Part shown: positions 25,408 to 33,650 of the stretch, one piece after another
Layout: each line of letters opens with the position of its first letter
Position numbering within the stretch: position 1 is the first letter of the stretch
Assembly (NCBI GenBank): GCA_030019415.1
Contig: JASEEX010000010.1
Span: forward strand, 1-55,175
Reading direction: 5' to 3'
From: Thermodesulfovibrionales bacterium
Lineage (GTDB): Bacteria > Nitrospirota > Thermodesulfovibrionia > Thermodesulfovibrionales > SM23-35
Length of the DNA: 55,175 bases
Translations under genes and position numbers: made by a program
Notes under the pieces: model-generated
The model's input: only the letters and a program-made list of their open reading frames with translations
What the model was told of the DNA's origin: nothing
The model's database searches: none

Positions 25408-26453
25408 AGTGAAATCTCATTCATTAACTCATCGAGAAGATCCTTCTCTTTTATTTTTTTAATGACCCGTCCTTTTTTGAAGAGGATTCCTATACCCTTA
25501 CCGCCCGCTATACCGAGGTCAGCCTCTTTTGCCTCTCCAGGGCCATTTACAACACAACCCATAACAGCGATCTTTATTGGTTTATCAATCTCTCTGAGCC
25601 TGTATTCAACCTCTGTTGCGAGCCCCCTCAGGTCAATCCTACACCTCCCACAGGTAGGGCAGGATATAATCTCTGCACCCTTCTTTCTGAGGTTAAGGGA
25701 CTTTAGTATCTCATAGGCAACACGGACCTCTTCTTCTGAATTTGCAGTGAGAGATACCCTGATAGTATCTCCTATCCCTTCTGAAAGTAATATGCCGAGG
25801 CCAACAGAACTCTTTATTATCCCTGTGGATGGAGGGCCAGTCTCTGATATTCCTATATGGAGTGGATAGTCGTATCTCTCCGAGAATAACCTGTATGCCT
25901 CCACGGTAGTTGGAACATCTGAACCCTTCAGTGAGACCTTAAGGTTAGTAAAATCTATTTCTTCGAGTATCTGTATATGTCTTTCTGCGCTCTCAACGAG
26001 GGCCTCCGGTACCGGATGTCCATATTTCTGAAGGAGTTCTTTCTCGAGGGAGCCAGCATTTACTCCGATTCTAATAGGTATCCCCCTTACTTTTGCAGCA
26101 GTAACGACCTCTTTTACCTTCCACCTCGCACCTATATTACCCGGGTTTATCCTCAGGCCATCAACCCCCTGTTCTATTGCCTCGATGGCAAGCCTCCGGT
26201 CAAAGTGTATGTCAGCTATCATGGGTATATCGATAGATTTTTTTATAGCGCCAAGTGCCTTTGCTGCCTTCATATCGGGCACTGCGAGCCTTATTATCTC
26301 ACACCCCAAGGCCTCCAGGGATTTAATCTGTCTTACCGTTGAGGTTACATCTGTTGTGTTAGTCTTTGTCATGGACTGAACGACAATCGGATTTCCTCCT
26401 CCCACGGGCACCCTGCCTACATAAATTGTCCTCGTCTTTTTACGAGCTTCCAT
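25398..26453 (-). CDS. ispG: 4-hydroxy-3-methylbut-2-enyl diphosphate synthase
   Basis: [4Fe-4S] enzyme of the MEP isoprenoid pathway, making HMBPP. Sequence blocks: VGGGNPIVVQSMTKTNTTDV at the N-terminus, LRINPGNIGA near 100, and the cluster region ISCPTCGRCRIDL near 265 with three cysteines counting the earlier ones, then VMGCVVNGPGEAKEAD. 351 residues, normal for the short bacterial form. dxr lies about 5 kb away in another run, so the MEP genes are scattered but both present. Confidence 0.96.
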   Translation of the reverse strand: MEARKKTRTIYVGRVPVGGGNPIVVQSMTKTNTTDVTSTVRQIKSLEALGCEIIRLAVPDMKAAKALGAIKKSIDIPMIADIHFDRRLAIEAIEQGVDGLRINPGNIGARWKVKEVVTAAKVRGIPIRIGVNAGSLEKELLQKYGHPVPEALVESAERHIQILEEIDFTNLKVSLKGSDVPTTVEAYRLFSERYDYPLHIGISETGPPSTGIIKSSVGLGILLSEGIGDTIRVSLTANSEEEVRVAYEILKSLNLRKKGAEIISCPTCGRCRIDLRGLATEVEYRLREIDKPIKIAVMGCVVNGPGEAKEADLGIAGGKGIGILFKKGRVIKKIKEKDLLDELMNEISLWR

Positions 26454-27474
26454 TCTCCCCAGTCACTTCTTTAATGTCTTCTTTACTTCCTGCATTTTTC
26501 TTTTTTCTGTATGACTCCACAGCAGACAGATGTTCTCCCTCCGTAACCGAAAACTGATGTGTGCCGTCATTATTTGATACAAAATATATATAAGGCACAT
26601 TTGCAGGATAAAGTGCTGCAATAATTGATTTGATGCTGGAAGAGGCGATAGGCCCTGGTGGGAGCCCCTTTATGACGTATGTGTTGTAAGGGGTTTTTCG
26701 CCGCAGGTCTCTTGCGGTTATCCTTTTTCTAAAGCTCTTTATCCCATAAATACAGGTAGGATCAGCCTGGAGGGGGATTCCTTTCCTGAGCCTGTTATGG
26801 TATACAGCAGAGATTAATGGTCTCTCTTCATCTGTTACAGCCTCCTTCTCGATGATTGATGCAAGAGTTAGTACCTCTCTTTCTGAGAGACCGAGCTCAT
26901 ATGTCTTTTCCATAAGTTCACCTGAGTATTTTTCTCGCATCTTGCTTATCATCATACTTATAGCATCGACTGGATCCATACCTTTTGGAATCCTATATGT
27001 ATCAGGAAATAGATAGCCCTCAAATGTCGGGGCATCAATATCATATAAAGCGAGAAAGTCTTTATTCGACGAAAGTTTCATGAAATCCTCTTTATTAATG
27101 ATACCTTTTTCTGAAAGTTTTTCTGCTATCTCTCTGAGCGAATCTCCTTCAACTATTTTTATCTCATATTCTATTATCTGTCCCTTCTTAAGCATTTTGA
27201 AAATGTCGAGGGGACTCATTGAACCATGGATGGAATAGTATCCGGCCTTTATCTTTCTATCCAGGCCGCTTATTCTGCCAATAAAGAGGAAGAGGTTTTT
27301 GTCTTGTATGAGCCCCTCTCTTGAAAGGATTTCAACAGCCTGCCTGAAAGTGGCACCTTTTGGTATCTTAATCTCTTTACTAACGAAAGGGGAAGGGACC
27401 AAGAGTTCTGATGTTACATAAATCAAACACAATAATATTATGCCAGCTAAGATGAAAATTACATTTCTTTTCAT
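26440..27474 (-). CDS. mltG: Endolytic murein transglycosylase MltG
   Basis: Inner-membrane lytic transglycosylase that terminates nascent glycan strands (YceG family). One N-terminal membrane segment (about 5-25), a LysM-like middle region, and the catalytic YceG domain with EREVLTLASIIEKEA (catalytic Glu), ISAVYHNRLRKGIPLQADPT, YNTYVIKGLPPGPIASSSI and YFVSNNDGTHQFSVTEGEH. 344 residues, normal. It overlaps ispG by 14 bases and is the first gene in the run mltG-ispG-panC; its promoter must lie close to or inside the 27475-27527 stretch. Confidence 0.95.
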   Translation of the reverse strand: MKRNVIFILAGIILLCLIYVTSELLVPSPFVSKEIKIPKGATFRQAVEILSREGLIQDKNLFLFIGRISGLDRKIKAGYYSIHGSMSPLDIFKMLKKGQIIEYEIKIVEGDSLREIAEKLSEKGIINKEDFMKLSSNKDFLALYDIDAPTFEGYLFPDTYRIPKGMDPVDAISMMISKMREKYSGELMEKTYELGLSEREVLTLASIIEKEAVTDEERPLISAVYHNRLRKGIPLQADPTCIYGIKSFRKRITARDLRRKTPYNTYVIKGLPPGPIASSSIKSIIAALYPANVPYIYFVSNNDGTHQFSVTEGEHLSAVESYRKKKNAGSKEDIKEVTGENGSS

Positions 27475-27509
27475 CTTTTTAAGATGCCAGAATCAACGAC
27501 TCATAGTCA

Positions 27510-27527
27510 ATCACTCTATTTTTCTAT
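27510..27527 (+). repeat. Left 18-bp direct repeat bracketing the GIY-YIG element
   Basis: ATCACTCTATTTTTCTAT, identical to 28131-28148. It flanks the element at 27528-28130, as a target duplication would. Confidence 0.85.
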
Positions 27528-27626
27528 GTTACGGAAATATCATTTATGTACTATTTGTAAAAATCATAATTGGACATGTTAAGTCAAACACTTGTTTCTT
27601 TGATAGAAAAGTAATATATTAGTTCC

Positions 27627-27653
27627 GTCATTCCTGCGAAGGCAGGAATCCAG
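27627..27653 (+). repeat. REP-like hairpin unit
   Basis: GTCATTCCTGC, loop GAAG, GCAGGAATCCAG; 9 bases before the GIY-YIG start codon. Inverted partner at 27998-28024. Confidence 0.88.
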
Positions 27654-27662
27654 AGATATTGA

Positions 27663-28023
27663 ATGAAGAGATTTTATGTTTACATTCTTAGTAACAAACG
27701 AAATGGGACTTTATATACAGGCATTACATCTGATCTTATTAAGCGTATTTGTCCCTGCAGGCTTTTAAGCAGGGAACACAAAAATAATCTGGTTGAGGGT
27801 TTTACTCAGAAATACAATATTCACCGTTTAGTCTGGTACGAGATACACAAAACATCAGAGACCGCCATTAGAAGAGAAAAACAAACCTGTCCCTGCGAAG
27901 GCAGGGATAAAGGCATGGAAACGGCAGTGGAAACTAAGACTTATAGAGAAGAAAAATCCTGAATGGAATGATTTATATGATATTATTTGTAAAGGTACTG
28001 GATTCCTGCCTCCGCAGGAATGA
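27663..28023 (+). pseudogene. GIY-YIG single-domain endonuclease interrupted by two palindromes
   Basis: Small UvrC-N/URI-type nuclease. The core reads FYVYILSNKRNGTLYTGITS (GIY-YIG in the form YVYIL...LYTGI; residues about 4-23) and LVEGFTQKYNIHRLVWYEIH. After IKRI an 8-residue insert (CPCRLLSR, from TCCCTGC...GCAGGGA at 27752-27775) keeps the frame before EHKNN. After REKQ a second palindrome (27890-27907) adds 22 bases and shifts the frame; the ancestral reading KAWKRQWKLRLIEKKNPEWND resumes in the next frame to 28023, where the stop codon is supplied by the flanking hairpin repeat. Read as written, translation ends at 27962. The gene is probably dead or altered. Confidence 0.85.
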
Positions 28024-28024
28024 C
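27998..28024 (-). repeat. REP-like hairpin unit, inverted
   Basis: CTGGATTCCTGCC ... GGAATGAC, inverse of the unit at 27627-27653 with a loop change. A degenerate relative (CCCGCAGGCTTTAAGCAGG) lies at 28038-28057. Confidence 0.88.
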
Positions 28025-28130
28025 ACAATAAACATATCCCCGCAGGCTTTAAGCAGGAAGAGCAAGAACTTTACCTAATAATATGTCTAAAAATGCTTTC
28101 CCATATGTACAAGAATGATTTTTACGTAAC

Positions 28131-28148
28131 ATCACTCTATTTTTCTAT
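28131..28148 (+). repeat. Right 18-bp direct repeat
   Basis: ATCACTCTATTTTTCTAT, identical to 27510-27527. The remaining 118 bases to hisD hold a G8 run at 28191-28198 and no recognised promoter. Confidence 0.85.
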
Positions 28149-28266
28149 TCTCAGTTCTCCTGACCTGCCATCGAAAATGTTCAATAAAAAGGGGGGGGTT
28201 GGAGGTGGGCTTTCTACATAAAAGCAGAGCATTGAATAATCAGCTCCTAAAGTTTAGAATTAACTT

Positions 28267-29613
28267 ATGAAGATTATAAGGAGCAAAAAAGATATAGGAG
28301 CTTTTTTGAAGGTTCTCAGGGAGCGTGCCTCAGGCAGTCAGGAGATCGAACACAAAGTTAAGGCTATACTCGATGATGTAAGGAGAAATGGTGACAAGGC
28401 GATCCTTAAATACACAAAGGCCTTTGATTCCCTCACAACAAAAAGATTGAAGATAACCCCTAACAAGATATCAAGACATGCGAGGAAGGCTAAAAGAGAT
28501 GTAGTGGAGGCGCTAAAGACCTCGGTAAAGAGGATAAGGACATTCCATGAGATGCAGAGGGAAGAGTCATGGTTTGTCACAGATCCAGGGTATCAAAGAT
28601 TTTCTATTGACAGATGCAGTGATATTCCGGGGGGCTCGTGGGGGGAACGAAGTTCTCCCCGCGCTTTCCTCGGGCAGGTGATAAGGCCTCTTGAAAGGGT
28701 TGGTGTATATGTGCCGGGTGGCAAGGCCTCCTATCCATCCACTGTTTTGATGAATGTTATCCCTGCACAGGTTGCAGGTGTAAAAGAGATAGCCCTCTGT
28801 GTGCCCACACCGAAAGGAGAGTTAAACCCCTATGTCATGGCAGCAATAAAATTGCTCGGCGTTAAGGAGGTCTATCGGATTGGAGGGGTCCAGGCAATCG
28901 GGGCAATGGCGTACGGAACAGAGACGATAAAGAAGGTTGACAAGATTGTGGGTCCCGGAAATATCTATGTGGCAGTAGCAAAGAAGATGGTCTTTGGAGA
29001 GGTTGATATAGACATGATTGCAGGGCCAAGTGAGATACTAATTATTGCAGATGATTCAGCGAACCCGACATTTGTTGCAGCTGATTTACTCGGCCAGGCA
29101 GAGCATGACGAGTTTGCATCATCCATATTAATCACTAACTCCAGAAGGCTGGCAGATGCTGTTGCTGAGGAGCTTAAGAGACAACTCTCCGTGCTCAGGA
29201 GAGAGGAGATTGTGAGGAAGTCTATTGATAAATATGGAGCGATAATAATCACAAAGGATATAAAGGGTGCTGTGGAGCTCTCGAATCATATTGCACCTGA
29301 GCACCTCGAGGTTATGACTGAGGAGCCAATGGATCTATTACCCATGATTAAAAACGCTGGTGCCATACTCCTTGGAGAGTGGACACCAGAGACATTAGGG
29401 GATTATTCAGCAGGGCCGAACCATACCCTCCCAACAGGTGGAACAGCAAGGTTTTCATCACCCCTCGGAGTCTATGATTTTGTCAAACGTTCAAGCCTTT
29501 TGAGGTTCACTAAGGATGGCTTTGCGAAACTCGCAAAGACGATCAAAATAATTGCGGCAAGTGAAGGCTTAGAGGCCCATGGAAACACTATAAGAGTAAG
29601 GGAAGGATTATAG
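28267..29613 (+). CDS. hisD: Histidinol dehydrogenase with repeat-coded insert
   Basis: Zinc enzyme of the last two steps of histidine synthesis. Conserved blocks: RVGVYVPGGKASYPSTVLMN, GGVQAIGAMAYGTETI, VGPGNIYVAVAKK, AGPSEILIIADDSANP, GQAEHDEFASS (metal and base residues), LSNHIAPEHLEV and GPNHTLPTGGTARF. Length 448 is slightly above normal because about 20 residues between FSIDRCSDI and LGQVIRPLERVG (about 122-138) are encoded by a G/C-run palindrome. The insert falls before the active region and keeps frame. It stands alone and converges on rfaE2 with 6 bases overlap. Confidence 0.95.
   Translation: MKIIRSKKDIGAFLKVLRERASGSQEIEHKVKAILDDVRRNGDKAILKYTKAFDSLTTKRLKITPNKISRHARKAKRDVVEALKTSVKRIRTFHEMQREESWFVTDPGYQRFSIDRCSDIPGGSWGERSSPRAFLGQVIRPLERVGVYVPGGKASYPSTVLMNVIPAQVAGVKEIALCVPTPKGELNPYVMAAIKLLGVKEVYRIGGVQAIGAMAYGTETIKKVDKIVGPGNIYVAVAKKMVFGEVDIDMIAGPSEILIIADDSANPTFVAADLLGQAEHDEFASSILITNSRRLADAVAEELKRQLSVLRREEIVRKSIDKYGAIIITKDIKGAVELSNHIAPEHLEVMTEEPMDLLPMIKNAGAILLGEWTPETLGDYSAGPNHTLPTGGTARFSSPLGVYDFVKRSSLLRFTKDGFAKLAKTIKIIAASEGLEAHGNTIRVREGL
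28627..28673. repeat. G-run/C-run palindrome inside hisD
   Basis: GGGGGGCTCGTG then GGGGGGAAC-GAA-GTTCTCCCC, an imperfect hairpin about 47 bases, in frame, different in sequence from the families at 10444 and 27627. Confidence 0.75.
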
Positions 29614-30063
29614 CCTTTTTATCTTCTCAATTATCTCTGAAGTCGATACACCCTTAATATACGGAAGGCTGTGGGTCTCTTTTACAATGTCAGAACCAAC
29701 AATATCCCCCTTCTTCCAGTCACCGCCTTTAACGAGTATATCAGGCTGAAGTAACTTTATTAATTCATAGGGAGTCTCTTCGTCAAAAAGGGTCACGTAA
29801 TCAACCATCTCAAGGGATGACAGAACCTCTGCCCTATGATCCTGGGGATTGATCGGTCTGGTAGGTTTAATTATAGATATGGAATTATCCGAGTTTAACC
29901 CGACAACAAGCACGTCTCCGAGTGCCTTTGCCTCTTTGAGATACCTTATATGGCCCACGTGTAAAATGTCAAAACAGCCGTTTGTGAAGACAATCCTCTT
30001 GCCCTTTGCCTTGAGGCTGTCAACAACTGTCTTTAGTTCATGCCAGCTTAATATCTTTCCCAT
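29608..30063 (-). CDS. rfaE2: D-glycero-beta-D-manno-heptose 1-phosphate adenylyltransferase
   Basis: Nucleotidyltransferase that makes ADP-heptose (HldE C-terminal domain as a separate protein). Residues about 20-50 VFTNGCFDILHVGHIRYLKEA and later LVVGLNSDNSI, ILVKGGDWKKGDIVG give the family pattern. At 151 residues it is the stand-alone RfaE2 form; the kinase half (RfaE1) and GmhB are not seen in this window. With gmhA it points to heptose-containing LPS. It is followed upstream on the same strand by the NUDIX gene. Confidence 0.94.
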   Translation of the reverse strand: MGKILSWHELKTVVDSLKAKGKRIVFTNGCFDILHVGHIRYLKEAKALGDVLVVGLNSDNSISIIKPTRPINPQDHRAEVLSSLEMVDYVTLFDEETPYELIKLLQPDILVKGGDWKKGDIVGSDIVKETHSLPYIKGVSTSEIIEKIKRL

Positions 30064-30111
30064 AAAATTAAATTACAATAACCAAATAATACCGATGATT
30101 CAATCACAAAG

Positions 30112-30195
30112 TTCGGGTTTTGGTAATTGGAATTTATTTGGTTATTGGTGCTTGGTGTTTGGAATTTGTTTGATTATTGGTGTTTGGAATTTGGT
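30112..30195. repeat. Stutter repeat of TTGGTGTTTGGAATTTG words
   Basis: Variants of TTGG-T-GTTTGGAATTTG are repeated about four times. It spans the 3' end of the NUDIX gene and contributes its last residues. Confidence 0.75.
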
Positions 30196-30621
30196 TATTA
30201 TCTCCTTTGCCTTCTCTATCATCTCCCCCTCATTCTTATAACTGGCTTTTTCTATTGCTTCTTCAATCGGAAACCAGGATACATCCTCTACTTCCCAGTC
30301 ATGGTTTGAGATGTCTCCGCTTTCGTATTCAATTAGAAAAAAGTGCACGGTTTTCCTGCACTTAGCCTCTTCCTCTTTAAGGTAATACCAGTATGTTATT
30401 TCTCCCAGCTTTTCGATAATCCTTCCCTTAAGCCCCGTCTCTTCTGCGACCTCCCTTATTGCAGCCTTTTCAGGGCTCTCACCTTTATCAACAAGGCCCT
30501 TGGGAAGGCACCATACCTTACCACCCTTAACAGCAACAAGGGCAATTTCTATTGAGGCATTATTTTTTCTAAATATAACCCCACCTGATGAAACCTGCCT
30601 TTTTATGGTCCCCGGCCTCAT
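30142..30621 (-). CDS. NUDIX hydrolase
   Basis: 159-residue NUDIX protein. The Nudix box G-x5-E-x7-REVAEETG is complete (GLVDKGESPEKAAIREVAEE, residues about 40-60), so it should hydrolyse a nucleoside diphosphate linked to a group X; the substrate cannot be told. It starts right at the rseP stop (ATGA-type overlap of 4 bases), and the C-terminal residues after KEIITKF come from the dispersed stutter repeat and are not part of the family fold. Confidence 0.9.
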   Translation of the reverse strand: MRPGTIKRQVSSGGVIFRKNNASIEIALVAVKGGKVWCLPKGLVDKGESPEKAAIREVAEETGLKGRIIEKLGEITYWYYLKEEEAKCRKTVHFFLIEYESGDISNHDWEVEDVSWFPIEEAIEKASYKNEGEMIEKAKEIITKFQTPIIKQIPNTKHQ

Positions 30622-31688
30622 GGGATTGGCTTACCCGTAATTATTCTCATTATGTCATTGTAAAGGGCGAAGACCATTATGAAGAGGATTATTGCAAGTC
30701 CGACCCTCTGGGCAACGGTTATTAGCTTATCACTGAGGGGTTTCCTCCTTACCGCCTCAATCCCGAGGAACAATATATGTCCCCCATCAAGGATCGGGAT
30801 AGGAAGCAAGTTCAGTATCCCGATGTTGACATTTATAATAGCCATAAATATAAAGAAATTTAATAAACCTAAGGATGCCTGCTCCCCTGCCATCTGAAGG
30901 ATGAGTATAGGTCCACCAATCGTCTCCATAGGTATCACCCTCTGAATGAGCTTTGCAACAGCAACAACCGTTAAGGCAGATATCTCCCACGTCCTCATGA
31001 CTGCATTTCCTATAGCCTTGATAAGGCCTTCCTGCCTTTTCAGGGTATTGCCCGAGGGCTTTATCCCTATTAGTCCGATTTCCCTCTCCTCTCCAAAGAT
31101 GTCTTTAACCTTCCTTTTCTCAGGGACAATCGGTACCGTCATGATCTCGGTCTGCCTCTTGACCTTCAGGTTGAGACTCCTGCCGGGGCTATTGTGTATA
31201 ATCTTTGTCATCTCACCCCACTGGGTTATCTGTGAATCATCGATAGCAACAATAGTGTCTCCCTTTATAACCCCTGCCCTCTCGGCAGGTGACCCGGTTA
31301 ATACCTCCCCGACCTCAGGAAGCAATACGGGAAGGCCGTGTAAGAAAATACAGACGAAGATAACAAGGGCAAACAACAGGTTAAAAAGTGGCCCTGAAGA
31401 TACTATTATGAACCTCTTCCATACAGGCTGGTGGGTATAAGATCGTGCCTTCTCCTCTTCCACAAGTACCTCTTCTCTGTGCTCTCCGAGCATCTTTACA
31501 TAGCCGCCAAAGGGGATTGACGATATGAGGTATTCGGTGTCGCCATATCTCTTGCCGATAATCTTAGGTCCAAAACCGAGTGAAAATTTCAGAACCCTGA
31601 CACCTACCAGCTTTGCTGAGAGGAAGTGTCCGATTTCGTGAACAAATATAATAATGCCAAGAAGAATTATTGCTGATAGAAATGTCAT
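30618..31688 (-). CDS. rseP: Site-2 protease RseP
   Basis: Membrane zinc metalloprotease of regulated intramembrane proteolysis. HEIGHF at residues 16-21 is the HExxH motif; NLLPIPILDGGHILF near the C-terminus gives the third zinc ligand Asp. A single PDZ domain (about 125-200) is seen (AERAGVIKGDTIVAIDD), fewer than the two of E. coli RseP, as in shorter family members. About four membrane segments. Located in the classic dxr-rseP-cdsA-uppS run. Confidence 0.95.
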   Translation of the reverse strand: MTFLSAIILLGIIIFVHEIGHFLSAKLVGVRVLKFSLGFGPKIIGKRYGDTEYLISSIPFGGYVKMLGEHREEVLVEEEKARSYTHQPVWKRFIIVSSGPLFNLLFALVIFVCIFLHGLPVLLPEVGEVLTGSPAERAGVIKGDTIVAIDDSQITQWGEMTKIIHNSPGRSLNLKVKRQTEIMTVPIVPEKRKVKDIFGEEREIGLIGIKPSGNTLKRQEGLIKAIGNAVMRTWEISALTVVAVAKLIQRVIPMETIGGPILILQMAGEQASLGLLNFFIFMAIINVNIGILNLLPIPILDGGHILFLGIEAVRRKPLSDKLITVAQRVGLAIILFIMVFALYNDIMRIITGKPIP

Positions 31689-32851
31689 TTTCTTAATTTT
31701 TCAATGGCTTCTTCTGCCGTTTTCCTTGCCCACCTGTCGGCCTCTATTACTGCATCGAGTTCCGTATCAGGCATCACAACATGCCTTTCCATCGTTGCTC
31801 TGATTATAAGAGGTATCTCGATGAACCTTATTATGCCTTTCAGGAATGCATCCACTGCAACCTCATTAGCTGCATTAAGTACAGAAGGCATTGTGCCTTT
31901 AGCCTCCATAGCCATGTATGCATAAGAGAGGCATGGGAAGCATTCGTTGTCCGGTTTTTTAAAAATAAGAGATTCGATCCTGTCGAGGTCAAGACCCTGC
32001 ATCACATCCTCAAGCCTTTCCGGGTAAGAGAGGGCATAAGCTATCGGCCCTTTCATGTCAGGTATCGAAAGTTGCGCAATACAGCTTCTGTCATTAAACT
32101 CGACTATGGAATGAACAATGCTTTGTGGATGGATGAGCACTTCTATCCTTTCCGGCGGAATGTTAAACAAATAGTGTGCCTCGATCATCTCAAACCCTTT
32201 GTTTATGAGTGTTGCAGAGTCTATAGTTATCTTCTTTCCCATGCGCCAGCTCGGGTGTTTGAGTGCATCCTCGGGCTTAATATCATTCAGTTCGTTAACA
32301 CCCTTGCCAGCAAAGGGTCCTCCCGAGGCTGTGAGTATAATCCTCCTCACATCAGATTTTTTGTGTCCCTCAGTACACTGAAATACTGCGCTGTGTTCGC
32401 TGTCCACAGGAAGGATTCTCACCCCATATTTCTTTGCCTCTTCGGTCACAATCCTCCCTGCCATTACAAGGGCTTCCTTGTTTGCAAGTCCAATCGTCTT
32501 TCCGGAGCGTATGGCTGTTATTGTTGGGATCAGTCCAGCAGCTCCGACAATTGCGGAAAGGACAAAGTCTGAGTCTTCGTAGCTTGCGGCCTCAGCAACA
32601 CCATCATGGCCTGATAGTATCTTTAGGGAAGGGGCATGTCTTCCCATCCTCCTCTGCAATTCACTGGCAGCTGCCTCATCAGCAACGGCAACAACTTTGG
32701 GAGAAAAGGATTTTATTTGTTCTTCAAGGAGGTCGATGTTTCTCCCTGCCGTCAGTACAACAACCCTGAACCGATCTCTGTGGCTTGAAACAATATCGAG
32801 GGCATTTCTCCCCACCGAGCCTGTTGAACCGAGAATTGTTATACGCTTCAT
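31685..32851 (-). CDS. dxr: 1-deoxy-D-xylulose-5-phosphate reductoisomerase
   Basis: NADPH-dependent second step of the MEP pathway. N-terminal Rossmann RITILGSTGSVGRNALDIV, then NKEALVMAGRIV, PVDSEHSAVFQCTEGH, LTASGGPFAG, LKHPSWRMGKKITIDSATL, and IVEFNDRSCIAQLS: all conserved. 388 residues, normal. It overlaps rseP by 4 bases and follows cdsA by 7. Confidence 0.97.
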   Translation of the reverse strand: MKRITILGSTGSVGRNALDIVSSHRDRFRVVVLTAGRNIDLLEEQIKSFSPKVVAVADEAAASELQRRMGRHAPSLKILSGHDGVAEAASYEDSDFVLSAIVGAAGLIPTITAIRSGKTIGLANKEALVMAGRIVTEEAKKYGVRILPVDSEHSAVFQCTEGHKKSDVRRIILTASGGPFAGKGVNELNDIKPEDALKHPSWRMGKKITIDSATLINKGFEMIEAHYLFNIPPERIEVLIHPQSIVHSIVEFNDRSCIAQLSIPDMKGPIAYALSYPERLEDVMQGLDLDRIESLIFKKPDNECFPCLSYAYMAMEAKGTMPSVLNAANEVAVDAFLKGIIRFIEIPLIIRATMERHVVMPDTELDAVIEADRWARKTAEEAIEKLRK

Positions 32852-32858
32852 GAACTTA

Positions 32859-33650
32859 CTACTTTATTATTCCCAGGACTGTTAAAATCCAGAAAAGAAT
32901 TGGTCCTGCAAAAAGCACCCCATCAATCTTGTCTAATATACCTCCGTGCCCCGGGATTATAGTGCCTGAATCCTTGACGCCGGCGTCACGTTTAAACATG
33001 GATTCCACAAGATCGCCGAGGACGGAGATGATTCCAATTATTATACCAATTAAAAGTGCAGAGGGCACAGATAGGACAGGTATAAGGGTAGCTTTCATAA
33101 TCATCGCAGCGATAATACCACCAACAAGCGAACCTGCTGCGCCTGCTACGGTCTTATTGGGGCTTACCTCCACATAGAGTTTTCTCTTTCCCATCAATGT
33201 GCCAAGATAGTAAGCCACGCTGTCTGCTGCCCATACTGTTGCATAAAGGAGTATTATCCACTCAGGTCCGATCTCTCTGATCTGCGCCTGAAATGTGAGT
33301 AGGCACGGGATGTAGAGCAACCCAAAGACAGGGAGAGAGATTTCAGAAAGGGAGGACATGGGATTCCTCTTGAAAAGAAGCCTTATACCTGCTATCGCGA
33401 TTACAGAAAAAATAATGATATCGAGTAGGAGATCTTTCGAAATGTAAGATATACTTAGGATTGAGACTCCAGAGAACAGACCTGCATATCTTAACATTCC
33501 TTCTAAGCGATACATGGAATAAAATTCTGACATGGCAATGACGGACATGAATATAAGAAAAAAGAGAAAATATATCGCAGGGAGATACATGATATAGAGA
33601 TAAAGAGCAGGCAGAAGGACTGCTGCAACAGCTATCCTCTTAAGGTGCAT
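32859..33650 (-). CDS. cdsA: Phosphatidate cytidylyltransferase
   Basis: Makes CDP-diacylglycerol for phospholipid synthesis; integral inner-membrane enzyme with about seven to eight segments. The C-terminal signature is present around KDSGTIIPGHGGILDKIDG. Start chosen at ATG 33650 (263 residues), 2 bases after GAGGAG and overlapping uppS by 11; a longer frame to 33776 gives an unlike N-terminus. Same run as uppS and dxr. Confidence 0.94.
   Translation of the reverse strand: MHLKRIAVAAVLLPALYLYIMYLPAIYFLFFLIFMSVIAMSEFYSMYRLEGMLRYAGLFSGVSILSISYISKDLLLDIIIFSVIAIAGIRLLFKRNPMSSLSEISLPVFGLLYIPCLLTFQAQIREIGPEWIILLYATVWAADSVAYYLGTLMGKRKLYVEVSPNKTVAGAAGSLVGGIIAAMIMKATLIPVLSVPSALLIGIIIGIISVLGDLVESMFKRDAGVKDSGTIIPGHGGILDKIDGVLFAGPILFWILTVLGIIK

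Larger units (their letters stand above)
27528..28130 (+). mobile_element. 603-bp GIY-YIG-bearing element with terminal inverted repeats
   Basis: The ends are inverted: 27528-27551 against the reverse complement of 28107-28130 match at 20 of 24 positions (both begin GTTACG and contain ATCATT and TGTAC), with weaker homology to about 50 bases. Identical 18-bp direct repeats lie immediately outside. Inside are an inverted pair of hairpin repeats (27627-27653 and 27998-28024) and between them a degraded GIY-YIG nuclease gene. It sits in the divergent mltG-hisD gap. No transposase is present, so it is either non-autonomous or moved by the nuclease; both are inference. Confidence 0.7.

Noticed and set aside
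31781-32572. 263-residue frame opposite dxr
   Set aside because: Antisense shadow of the well-conserved dxr; no ribosome site or domain.
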